NCBI GenBank assembly: GCA_030549495.1
Contig: JAUIRK010001060.1
Coordinates: 248,001-312,000, forward strand
DNA: 64,000 nucleotides
Reading direction: 5' to 3'
Source of the DNA: Nectonema munidae
Lineage: Eukaryota > Nematomorpha > Nectonematoida > Nectonematidae
This document shows positions 22,200 to 32,944 of this stretch, piece after piece. The translations under genes were made by a program, and so were the position numbers. Numbering within the stretch: position 1 is the first letter of the stretch; each line of letters opens with the position of its first letter. The notes under the pieces were generated by a model. That model was given only the letters and a program-made list of their open reading frames with translations, did no database searches and was not told the DNA's origin.

Positions 22200-24720
22200 G
22201 TTTCCACACTGCTATGGATTTTGATAAGCTGGTGGTGAGCTGGCCTTTCTTTTATCCCGAGCGGCGCGCTTTCTCTGCGTCTTGGCCTTCGCATTAGTGG
22301 GCACCTCGATGGTGGCTCCCCCCTCCATGAGCGTTTCCATGGCGCCAGCTCAATATTGACAATAGTTCACACGGTCAGTGTGGGCTCTCCTGCTTTCACC
22401 TTCCTGTTCAGGGGGAAGTTCCTTCCGAACCACGGGCAACAACGTTTCCAAGAAGGTCGACTACCAGTAGCTTCCCGTAAGACTGGATCACTGTGGTTGG
22501 ATCTGTGGACCAGACGACCTCCTTCCAGGTCCGGCCGCCCACCCGCAACACTCTCTGCTGAAACTCTTGCCATCCTATTCGTACCATCGATAAGCAGATT
22601 CGAACTGCTGGCACAGTTCGAATATCCAAGCGGATCTATAGAGACAAGGTCAATATAAGTTTCCCTGGATAATCCGCGCCCACGCGGGAGTTCAAATCCC
22701 CGTTTCAGACAAAGCGCATATCGCCTCACTGTCTTCAAAGTATGCTTCAGCGTAGCGCCGCTCCACTCTCCATCACACTCGATATCAGTGCCGACGCCCG
22801 AGCTCAAAGCCTTGAACTCGTGACACTGCATGGAAACACACATAGTCGCTATATTCCTGATGTTCTGTTTTGCTGAACTTTACCTGATAGCCTCTCCCTC
22901 ATGTTCAACCCCTTGCTCCCCCCCCCCCCGAAGGCAGCCCGGGTTTGCTTGCTGCAAAAAACCCCCCCCTTTCTTTTTCCTTTTTCCCCCCCCCCAATAT
23001 CTTTGTTTTTTTTTGTGTTTTTTTTGGTGGGGGGGGTGGGGGCCCAGCGCTTTTCTTTTTCTCCTCAATCCACTCAGTTAGGTTGGCGGCCCTACCAATA
23101 CCCAGCTCGAAATAAGCCAACTTTTCGATATCACTTACACCAAGCTGTTCCCCGGTATGCCGGCGGGCCGTACGACGCCCCTTTACGGTGTTCGCCTTCA
23201 TGTAACCCTCTATAGCTTTCTGAGGCAGGCAACATGCTTTATCCTCCCGCATCAGGCCGTATATATATATATATATATTCAAATTTGGGGTTCCCCAGCG
23301 AGCTAATAACAATAGCCACCACCCAAGTATTCCTACTGGAAATTGGTGTCACGGAGAAGGCACGGTTAAATTCGTCCGTCTAGCTTCCCTCACCGCCCGA
23401 TAAAATAAAGAAGCCAAGTGAAGATTTGTTATCTGCGTATCTTCCAACTCAGTCCAGGGGTGCAATTGGTTTAAAGGCTTGCACCGATCTAACGAAGTAA
23501 TCTTGTTCCCCAGGATACGACAATGGGCTACCTTATGCGTCCTACATCTATATATTCTTATGCCCGGAGTACCTACTTCTAAGTTAGGTAGGGACACTCG
23601 CTGGCCTCTCGTTCTTGCGCGTAAGGCAGCCCCGTCCGGCAAAGCCTTGACCACATCCACCCTGTATTACTGCTACTTCGTTTAGCCTAGCATCCCACAA
23701 CTTCAGGAGGTCATCGTTAGACTCCAACTGATAAATTCCAGTATTCTCACACCATGCGTACATCCTCTCATTCGCCTTGAGAACGGCTATACCTGTACCC
23801 CCACTGAACATAAGCCCGTGCGTTGATCAATCGTTCGCCCGCGAGGAGGTTTTAGTTTTGTTAGACCTCCCTCGCCAGTGAGGCCACCGCGCCTCCTCTC
23901 CTGGCAGGTCACTAGCTTCGGCGGAATAGTTCTATACACACCTTTCAAGTGGATTGCCACCATGTCCGCACTACTATGGCAACGGGATGGGGTAGCCTTA
24001 AACCAACATTGTCGAGGTGTTTGAGAACATCTCATCTCACCATGGCCCAGTTGCTGGCGACAAAGGCCTGTCCTATGACAACTGGTGCTAGTGTCTCATC
24101 TTCGCTCCAAGAATATGCCTTGATCACCCCGGGTAGGTATATGGCAAGTGTTGTGTAGTAGCCGCCGTCTATTAGGGGAGGGCCACCTCGCACTCCTGTT
24201 GAATTATCGGAGGATGAAAATGCCCTGTTCCACCGCCTGTATTGCAATTGATAGCTAGTCTGTCTGTTCCAGAACAGTACAGATCAAAAGAGGGATACAC
24301 TGATTGTTCTAGGCGTGGCGAGTTAAGATCACCTTGTGTCGTAGCAAGTTATCGATGGACAGAAGGAAAACCGCAAAGTCAGAGTTTCTGGTTAACAAAA
24401 AATGATAAAACTGATGTCAGAAAATGTATTAACTGTTATCTTAATTTTTTTAATATAAATTCCTATCTGCTGTAGTCCCTGCCCAGACCCCATCGGCGTG
24501 CCGCCAATCATATTGAGGTCTTCGCCCCCATGATTGTTTTGTGTAGGACCATGCCCACACCGACCCCTATCAGAGCCAAGATGGCCCAACGCCCTCTCAT
24601 GATAAGTCAAGGTAAGGCGTGCTTTAAAAGGAGGCACCACCTTGATCCAACGCCATAATAGGGTTGAGTCTGGCGGGGCCGCCCAGTGAACTATCACTGC
24701 CCGTTCGACATTTGGTAGGC
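22200..24720 (-). other. GC-rich block of unknown, possibly virus-like, origin (fossil)
   Basis: Base composition rises abruptly to about half G+C within an AT-rich window and falls again at 24720. Several overlapping minus-strand reading frames of 60-160 codons fill it, none complete, so it looks broken. I recognise no domain. A decayed virus-derived or retroelement-derived insert is possible; so is foreign or misassembled sequence. The block contains long homopolymer runs at 22917-23046 and a short TA repeat at 23260-23277. Confidence 0.35.
22917..23046. repeat. Homopolymer-rich tract (poly-C, poly-T, poly-G)
   Basis: Successive runs of C, A, C, T, C, T and G within 130 bp. Runs of this kind are typical of unresolved or low-quality assembly. 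The G-rich part could in principle form a quadruplex. Confidence 0.6.
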
Positions 24721-24722
24721 AC

Positions 24723-25010
24723 TAGAGGTTCTGTTTTCCCGGGAATCGGGAATAAAAAAAAATTTTCCCGGGATCCCGAGATTTCCCGGGAAGGTCAAAG
24801 TTTTTAGAATTTAGTTTTTTATTTAAAAAAAAGTTAATTCTATTATATGCTTTTAAATGAAAATTCATGATATTTATTTATAAAATTGAAAAATTAAGTT
24901 TTGATACGCAAAAAAGACAAAAAATTTTATTGAAACATTGAAAATAATTAAAGTGACTTTTTATGTAAAAAAAAGTTTTCAAAAAAACTAAGGCATTTAA
25001 TCCTTCATTC
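24723..25010 (-). mobile_element. hAT transposon 3' end, part 1 of a split element
   Basis: The minus-strand frame at 24960-25010 reads KNEGLNALVFLKTFF, which matches the end of the hAT C-terminal dimerisation domain (L..LNAL.FLK..F). The terminus at 24723-24800 starts TAGAGGTTCTG and holds three CCCGGGA words, a pattern of some hAT termini. The upstream half of the same domain lies at 28401-28621, on the far side of the piggyBac. Confidence 0.6.
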
Positions 25011-25333
25011 TTAACCTTCGCAAGACGGAACGGGAGTTTTACGTCAATGGTAATTTTCAAACTAAATTTACGTCGACTATCTTATATAAAACCTATGTTA
25101 AAATTATAATGTAAATTTTCAAAAAACAACAAATTTTTCAAAAATAAAAACTGATAGTGAATAACTGTATATTTTTTTCTTCTGTAGATCTTTAACGCCA
25201 TCTAAAGAAAGTAACTAAATTTCTTTTCACATTATGAACTTTATTCATGAATAAAAAGCAATAATAAAAATTAATTGAGCAAAAAACTTAAAAATATTTA
25301 ATTTTGATTAGTTAGCATAAAAAAAGAGCAAAA

Positions 25334-27414
25334 TTAAATTCCACAACTTTGACAAATGTACTTTGTGTGTGCTTTACATATAGGCCTTTTGCATGTTGCG
25401 CACTTTCTTGTTCCTCTCTTTTTTGGTCTACAAGTAGAAACAAAGCAATATCCACGAGAAGAGGAAGCAATCTCAGGTATATCTTGTTGGATCCCGTAAA
25501 ATGAAATAAGTTCCTTTGTGATTCTGTGGGTGAGAGGATCATTACATCTGTTCATCATTGAAAGGTGACTAAGTCTTAGACACAGATCTCTTATGAAGTA
25601 CTTTCTCCCACCTTTTTGTACCGATGGAAATTTTTCTGGAGCGTTGCTCTTGATGATGACCCAACTGTTATAAGCTGATATGTCTAAATAATTACAAAAC
25701 AAAAGAAAAGGCCATCTCCTTGAAGCTTTGTAAGAAGTAAAGTCTCTTAGCATTCGATTACAACTATCAACGCCCGATTTAAATTTATTGTAATCGACAA
25801 CAGTCTCCGGTTTACGTCTTGGACCTAACAAGTTGATGCTTCCCAAATGTTGAGACGACATTATATAAACTACTTTGAAGTCTCTTTGTGAATGCTTGTG
25901 AGGAATGTAAGCAGTCAAGGATGCAAATTCTGTGTAAAGGAATTTACTCTCACAATCTTGTAAGGCGAGACTTTTTAGATGATCTGGTCTGAAAAGGTAA
26001 GGTATAAAGCGGCGATTAGCTCTTGCAGTGCCACAGACTGTGAGGTTTTGTTCTCGTGCCCATTTGCAAAGTTCATGAGAGGTAAAGAACCTGTCCATGA
26101 ATATGCCGCAACCTTTTGGCAACTCACAACTTGCCACAAGTCTTTTTACAATTTCTTCAGAAGAAAAATAAGTTTTATCTAGGAGACCAGGGACATAAAT
26201 TTCGGGTTTGAGCACATAATAAGTTCTTGCGTCATTGCAGTGGTAGCATTTTATGCCATAGCGTCCTGGCTTGGATCGATCATAGATTCGTAAAGCCGTT
26301 CTTCCTCTAAATTTTATCAACTGTTCATCAACAGTTACGCAATCTTGCGGAGTATAGTACCTGCTGAATATTTTATAAAAATGGTCGTGTAATTCTCTTA
26401 TTGCTCCCAATTTATCTTCCTGATTTCTTTCACTTTTTTGTCAAAGCGTATAAAACGATGGATAAGAAAAAACATATCTCGATTTATAGAAGCTTTTAAA
26501 AATGGCTCTCCATGCTTTTGAGAAAAGAGGTATTTTACATCTAATTTTTGATTTTTTGCCTGTCCAATGTGTAGTAAACATGCAAAATAAGATAGTATGT
26601 CAGCAATACTGAACTTTTCAAAACAAAATTTAGTCTTTTGGAAAGTTTCAGGCATATTTCTAAAACACAAAAAAGATAATAAAATTACGAACAATATTTT
26701 TAAATAAATACTTTTCTCGGAGAGTCATCTTTTCATCATAAAAATAAAGTATAATAGCTTTTATATTTTGGTATTACAAATAAAGATAATTTATTTAAAT
26801 GTTTCTACCAAAATACATAAGCAATAAAAAGTTTTTTGAATGTCCAAGTAGTGTACTAAGCAAAAAATTGAAAAATATAGCCCGAGAATTTAGACTAAAG
26901 TTTTAAAAGAAATTAAAAAATTTAAAATAAATTGTGTTTAAAATAAATTTTTTCATAGTTGACGTCAACCGATTAGATGAACAAAAAAGTAGCATCTATT
27001 TGCACAAAAGTTTTAATAAGCAAAATAGTTACATTGATGTCAACTGTGACTAAAACTATTTAAAATTAAATTTGACTCACGCATATGCCTCATCCATCTT
27101 TAATTTGGTACAGCGATAAATATGGGATATTGTTTCAACAGTAAAAAAAGTTGAAAAATTTTCAAAGGATCAACTAAAGATTTAGCATCTCCTTTAGGAC
27201 CATATGGTTCGGCGACAGTATCTCTAATATTAAAAGTTCCAGGTCTTCCAACATTCGTAGAAAAAGGATCCCATTGATAACGTGTACCGTCTGGAGCAAG
27301 TAAGAAATCTGAAACCGTTTCAGAAATATCTGACTCCTCAGATGAAGACGAAGTAAAACTTTCAGAAGAAGAAGTTATAGTGTTATAAGAAGAAACACTT
27401 GAAGACGACTGCAT
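25334..27414 (-). CDS. piggyBac transposase, two exons, nearly intact
   Basis: Exon 1 runs from ATG 27414 to donor GTGAGT (27080-27075), exon 2 from 26659 to stop 25334; the 421-bp intron has an acceptor TTTTAG and phases agree. A Ser/Glu-rich N-terminus precedes the DDE_Tnp_1_7 core. The three catalytic Asp of the family are visible: TVDEQLIKFRGR, IFMDRFFTS and SGVDSCNRML. The C-terminus is a Cys/His zinc-binding domain (CATCKRPICKAHTKYICQSC). Two single-base frame breaks occur, both in homopolymers: a T run near 27143 in exon 1 and an A run near 26442 in exon 2. Either may be an assembly error. Cut-and-paste transposition at TTAA is the known family activity. Confidence 0.85.
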
Positions 27415-27436
27415 GACGGAGATAATAATCACACAG

Positions 27437-28092
27437 ATTAGAAAACTGAGAAAATAAAATGAAAGTTTTTGATTTGAGTGCAAAATGTATTTTATACACA
27501 AATGATTAGTGATGACATATTTGAAAAAATTCTCTGTGTGACATCACACAACACAGCTTTAATTTTGTTTATATTCTACCTTCAATATGCTCGGATACAA
27601 AAATTAATCATGAAGATTATCCTACATTATATCAAGGTTAAAAACGACATCTCATGATAAACCAGCACATATATTGATCATTATCCTTCTTGTAAATTTT
27701 TCTCATTTCTCAACGTAATCTGTAGAATAAAATGCCTAATATACCGTACACAATCATACAGTGTAAAATTAGAAAACAGAGAAAATAGAATAAAAGTTTT
27801 CGTTTTGAGTGCAAAGTGTATTTTATACACAAATGATTAGTGATGACATATTTGAAAAAAATTCTGTGTGACATCACACAACACAGCTTTAATTTTGTTT
27901 ATACTCTACCTTCAATGTGCTCGGATTCGAAAATTACTCATGAAGATAAAGCTATCCTACATTATATCAAGGTTGAAAACGACATCTCATGATAAACCAG
28001 CACATATATCGATCATTATCCTTCTCGTAAATTCTTCTCATTTGTTAACGTAATCAGTATAATATAATGCCTAATAAACCGTACACATACAG
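27437..28092. repeat. 331-bp tandem duplication upstream of the transposase gene
   Basis: Unit 1 is 27437-27767 and unit 2 is 27768 to about 28092, roughly 95% alike. Both start with ATTAGAAAAC and contain TGATGACATATTTG and CTCATGATAAACCAGC blocks. Because the gene points to lower coordinates, the copies lie in its 5' flank, where the promoter should be. Confidence 0.85.
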
Positions 28093-28400
28093 CATTATCA
28101 TTCATCCTTTCATGAAATAAAATTTGTTTTGTTTCTATGTCTAACACAACTGTATATAAGATATTGCAAAAAATATTTCAGTAATGCAGATGGCGTTAAC
28201 TTTTTATTACGCACACATGAATAAATTTTTTCATTTACTAGTTTTTGTGCTTTAAAATGCTATTTTTTGTGATTTTACATAAAATTTATGCAGGAAATGC
28301 AATATATGGCATAAACAATCTTTTTTTGATGTATGGGAGTTTTACGGCATATATCCGTCCTTCGTGTATGGTATAAAATGGACCGTCTTGCGAAGGTTAA

Positions 28401-29044
28401 TGCTTTGCCCTTTTTTTTGAAAGAAAATCATTCACTAGAGAAAAATTTCTTTCACATTCGCAGGAAGAAGGCTTGATTGAATCTAATGCGGATTTCAGAA
28501 GAACTAGGGCTTCTGGTAAGCCATAGCTTTTTTTGAACTTTAAATCATGAAGATTTTCCTCTATTGAAATATGATTCTCCTTTTTATTACACTCCATAAA
28601 AGTTTGAATTTCTCTGTTCATGCTTTCAGTAAGAGAACATTTATTTTTGTCATCAGTTTTAGCAGTGATGTAGTTTAGATCGCAACTTTTTCTTCAGAAT
28701 CAGTATTTGAAAAGTAATTTGGATATAAACTTTTGAAATATCAGCGCCAAATTGAACGATTTCTTCAAAAGTTGAGTATTTTAACAAAGAATCTTGCAAT
28801 TCGTGTAACTTTGGTTTTGTAGAAAACGTAAAAGTGATACAAGTCTTTTGTTTCTTCGATCTTCAATTCTGATAAATAATTTTTCTTTAATTATACGAGA
28901 TCTTGTTTGTCCGCGGTTTTTTTCAACCTCATTTATCTCAGGCATAGCCTGGCTCGCTGTAAAATCCCTAGCTAAAACTACAATCCCCCTTTGCTCAATA
29001 TCATCTTGTAACTGTGCCACGATGTTATTTTCATCCCCCATCAC
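28401..29044 (-). pseudogene. hAT transposase remnant, part 2 of a split element
   Basis: The frame at 28621-28397 reads SSCECERNFSLVNDFLSKKRA, the signature of the hAT C-terminal dimerisation region (CER.FS....FL.K.R..L). Upstream, 29044-28781 holds a charged helical stretch ending RNKRLVSLLRFLQNQ, of the same gene style. Stops separate the two frames. The domain continues at 25010 across the piggyBac, but the two halves are not in the same frame when placed side by side, so the gene was probably already dead before the insertion. Confidence 0.65.
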
Positions 29045-29560
29045 ATATTCAGCTATTCAACCGCTGTAGGCTGATTCCACTGAATTATATAGTCGGGAGA
29101 GATAGCTTGGCGGTGAGCTCCACTGATAATAGCATTCTTTGCAACGAATTTCAGGCATATAGTGTATGGAATATTTATTTCAGCGCTCAACACGCCATCA
29201 ATCTGCCTAGTATTCACCCAATTCGCATCCTGCATATAAGCCTGAATGCAGGCTTTTCACATCACATCCTTCGTTATACTGTACTAAGAGGTAATCGCGC
29301 AGGCTATCCCTTCGTTACCATACCACTTTGGGAAGGTGCCCCAGATTTCAACACCATGGGCAGACCCCACTGATCGTTGACCGCTATTTAATTATCCACA
29401 TATATCTCATCCTGAGTGGCCGAGAAAGTCACAATTTCTTGCTTAATTGTGAACTCCACCAGTTTCTGACAGAGCGGTTCCACGCCATCACCTTTAATTT
29501 GCTATTTATTCAAACTTTAAAAGTTAGCTTTTAAAACTTCAAATTGTTTGATTATTTTCA
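29045..29560. other. Moderately GC-rich fragment, unrecognised
   Basis: Composition is closer to the block at 22.2-24.7 kb than to the surroundings. A minus-strand frame of 60 codons (29235-29053) looks protein-like but matches nothing I know; it may be another piece of a fossil insert. Confidence 0.25.
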
Positions 29561-29579
29561 CTCATGTTTTACAAAAATG

Positions 29580-29660
29580 AAAAATGTTTACGCACCCCCC
29601 TGAGACTCACCCATCGAGTACTCAGGGGTCCGTGAACCCTAACTTAAGAACCACTTAACA
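29580..29660 (-). mobile_element. hAT-type terminus with hairpin
   Basis: Read on the minus strand the end is AGTGGTTCTTAAGTTAGGG, like hAT termini (CAGTGGTTCTTAA). Just inside, CCCCTGAG and CTCAGGGG (about 29599-29630) can pair across a short loop. It may close the hAT remnant at 28.4-29.0 kb or belong to another copy. Confidence 0.4.
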
Positions 29661-30103
29661 AATCTATTTTCTCATAATTATATTAAAGATATTGAAATTA
29701 ATGCTACTACCAGAACTGTGTTTTAAAACAGTCATCTAGCGTTATTTATTTTTATAAAAAAATATCTATCTATTATTTCATGAATTAAAAGATTAGCAAA
29801 GAATAATTGTAGATTCAAATAAAGAGTCAATAAATTGTTCATTACACAAAGAAGTGAAAATAGTTTACTAAAATTGAGAATGTTTAAAAGAACTTTTTTT
29901 AAATATAACTTTTAAAAACAGGTATCATTCCAAAACCGAGAAAATATTGAAGCTGTCAATGAACCATCAAGTCTTCTTTACTAATAGTTCAACGCAAGTT
30001 GGGTAATTTCACCTTCTTGTTGAAAACACCCAACTGATCTTTACACCTTCCCTATCCTTTTGTGATTTTCGTTAGAATTGCTCCGTTTAAAGTTGGAAAC
30101 TTT

Positions 30104-30475
30104 ATGATGAGCGTGTTCCCTACACCAAGATTCATACTACCTTTCACTACTTTTGCCACACTTCTTCATGTTTTTATTTCTACCATAGAAAACAAAAGAT
30201 CGTGCTGTAATACTGAGCCGTGTGATATTTCTGCCTTTACCCATGAATCAATATACGATTTTATCAGTGATCATGATGACAACCAAGAGGATGCCGATGA
30301 TGATGAGGAGAAAGAAAATTGTTCTCGAAATGGAAATGACTTGAACGAAGTTGATGTTCAGCGCTTCTATCCCGTTGTTAAAACTTTTCCTGTCAGCCTT
30401 AAAATTTGCTCTATGGCTCGCGCAGATACCTTAAACACAAAAAGAGTAAACTCTTATGGCAAATTTTATTTATGA
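30104..30475 (+). CDS. Possible secreted acidic protein
   Basis: A 123-codon frame from ATG 30104. The first 25-30 residues are a plausible signal peptide (MMSVFPTPRFILPFTTFATL, then LHVF). A Lys-Arg pair and a Cys-rich stretch (RSCCNTEPC) follow, then an acidic run (DHDDNQEDADDDEEKE), and another dibasic site near the end (NTKRVNSYGKFYL). This layout resembles a small secreted precursor, but no known peptide is recognised. The sequence before it (TTTTCGTTAG at about 30067-30076) could be an acceptor. G+C is above the local background, which supports coding. No family assigned. Confidence 0.3.
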   Translation: MMSVFPTPRFILPFTTFATLLHVFISTIENKRSCCNTEPCDISAFTHESIYDFISDHDDNQEDADDDEEKENCSRNGNDLNEVDVQRFYPVVKTFPVSLKICSMARADTLNTKRVNSYGKFYL

Positions 30476-30900
30476 CATTTTCATTTACCCTTTTGCTAAG
30501 CTCCACCCCTTCCTCTTTTCTATCCCTTCAATCATTTTATTTGCCTTACATTATAAAACTTACACATAACAATTCTCAGTCTTAATTTCTTTCTTTTATT
30601 CTGAGTCGACATAAGATTAGTTCTTGCGAAAAATTCCCTTCCTCTAAAAATTTTTTTGTGAGTTTTTGATCAAAGCGCCTTTTCTGCCTCATTATTCTGA
30701 TGAAAACAATTCTTTTTACCCAGTTTGAACCAACTGGCATTCTTAATAAATGAAAACGTCAAAAAGTGTTTTTTGGAGTTTTTAGGTCTTGTAAAATGGA
30801 ACATTGGCTCAAAGTGGGATAAAAATATTTTATAGTCCAAAATTAAAGGTACCGTCCCTATTTTCATCTGTAAGGCAGAACGCGAAATCATGTGTTGTAA

Positions 30901-31560
30901 CCAGGGCCGCGGAGTCGGAGTCGGCGATTTTATCTTAAAGTATGAGTAGGAGTCGGTTTTTTATTTTTGAAAACAAGGAGTCGAAGTTTCTTTTTCAGAC
31001 TTTTTCCAACTCCAAAAATTCATTTGATTCAACTTCAAAATGTTTTCAAACGTTTACTGTTTTGATGTAATGTAATGAAGCATAATAACAAAAACTTGCT
31101 AGTTGCTAGCAATGACATGAATGATGCTAAGTTTTCTTACCAAATGTTAATGATATAATGAAAAATCCGTTACCAAGTGTTGATGATGTAATGAAAAATC
31201 CTTCACCAAGTGTTGAGCATACATTTTCTCTCTCACACAAGTTCGTCATTTAATTCAATCTTATAATTCTTGAATTGTTTTGGCATTCATTTTTTCGTGA
31301 AAACTTCCGCTATTTCGATTTTCAACTTGCAACGTTTTCGCCCGTTAAATTTTGCTAAAAGTAAGCTTCTTATTTTTAATTTTTATGATTTTCAGTTTTT
31401 AACTCCAAAATAAAAGAGCAGTAATTGTCATATAACTGATTTTCTTTGAACATTCTTTGTATTTCTGTGTGTATAAGTGTTAAACTAAAGTGTTAAGGAG
31501 TCGGAGTTAGAGGAGGTATCATAAATAGAGTGGGAGTCGAAGTCAAAGTCAGAGTTGTAA
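30901..31560 (+). repeat. GGAGTCGG-family dispersed repeat, copy 1
   Basis: Starts CCAGGGCCGCGGAGTCGGAG and ends with the similar direct motifs GGAGTCGGAGTTAG and GGGAGTCGAAGTC at 31497-31545. The motifs at both ends point the same way, so these are not inverted repeats. No coding capacity. Related copies lie at 40948-41600 and, reversed, at 44914-45340. Confidence 0.55.
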
Positions 31561-32940
31561 CATTGTAAAGCCGACATGCAAATGTATATTTTTCAAGACT
31601 CACAATCAAATCTTGTATTTTTATAACACTTCCAAGCTTCAATTTGCGCACAAATATGCACATGTCTATATATTTACACATACATATTATATATATATAC
31701 AATGAGAAAAAAGACGAGACCACCAAAAGAAAAGGACTACCAAAGAGAAGTATCTCTACCCTATTCGCTGATTGCTCTTCTTTGTGTCAATGAACTTTCA
31801 AAATGTGGGATGCGATGTTGCACACGAGGATTGGAATCAACGGGCCCAGCTTTCAATGTGATTGTTCGTACTAGACTTATATTACTAAAAATTTTCGGTA
31901 GAGATAACAAGTCTTGTGTGTGTGAAATCGTAATTGAAGTGTGATAAAAAGATACAAGAGTTTTGATTATTGTGATTATTTCCTAAAACTCTCTTCATTC
32001 CTTTTTCTCATATTTTTAACCAGAAGTAAAAAAATATTCGATTTAACTCGTTTTTAAATAAATCTTTTTTCGTTGTTTTATTTCACAAATTTAAAATGGA
32101 AACTTATATAAAATAAAAAGTATCAATGTTTTAAAATCAGAGGAATTGAAGCCATTTGTAATAAACACTGATTTGAATTTTTCAACTCGTAAAGACTTTC
32201 AAGCTTTCATTTATTGTGAAAGAATATTATTATTCATATTTCCCAGACAATAATGTCAAGATTTGTACCTTTTTTTGATGGTAGATTCTTTTCAGGACGA
32301 TTTTTTTTGTTCCGGAAGATATATTCAAGGGGGACTTTTCTGACTCCCAGCCGTCATAGTTGCCTTCTCACCATCTCTTTCCCTCACATTTATTCCCACT
32401 TGCGATCAGGAACGTTCACAGGGTATTTTAGGGTGTACTCTGCTCATTCTTGATTTTGACCATCGCATTTAAATAAAGCCTTGTTTTACCATCCTCTTTC
32501 TGCTCTGCCCATTTTTTATATCAGGCTTACAAACTTTTAGTCCAACTCAACCAAGATTTTAAAACACAACGCAGTAGTAATTTCGAATCAAAGTTATTTT
32601 CTCTAGAACACCTAGGCTTCTAAGCTAAACAAGGTTATTCTAGACGTTATTACGCATATTCCCTTTCACCTCTAGAACCTCCCATCTACTAGGCTTCAAA
32701 AAGGTAGATTTAGACGTTTGTTCTTATTCGTTCTTTTGGACACTTGGCGCTTAGGAAAAACATTTCATTAAGGATAAGAGCTTATCCTTATTCTCATCTT
32801 CGATATTTAAAAGTGGGGAGTTAAAAAAACTTAACCCTATTAGTGCTGGGCAAAATTTGTCCGCTCAAGTGCTGGGGGGGCGTAAAGTGCCCCCCTATTT
32901 TTCTCAGAGATTAATAAGTTTTTATAAATATTTTTAATGT
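31561..32940. other. Non-coding sequence
   Basis: Two plus-strand frames (31702-31944 and 32253-32453) have no recognisable motif. At 32831-32880 a GTGCTGGGCAAAA / GTGCTGGGGGGGCG pair of words precedes the satellite; no gene supported. Confidence 0.4.
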
Positions 32941-32944
32941 TACA

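Larger units (their letters stand above)
25015..28396 (-). mobile_element. piggyBac transposon, complete with TTAA and terminal inverted repeats
   Basis: TTAA at 25011-25014 and at 28397-28400 flank perfect 14-bp inverted repeats: CCTTCGCAAGACGG at 25015-25028 and its complement at 28383-28396. A subterminal inverted pair, TTAACGCCATCT at 25192-25203 and AGATGGCGTTAA at 28188-28199, lies inside. The transposase gene runs on the minus strand (27414-25334) with a 331-bp tandem duplication just upstream of its start. The 3382-bp element landed inside a hAT element. All structural parts are present, so it is young relative to the other elements here. Confidence 0.9.

Noticed and set aside
31702-31944. 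80-codon ATG frame beginning with a basic stretch
   Set aside because: No motif, no splice support, composition like background.
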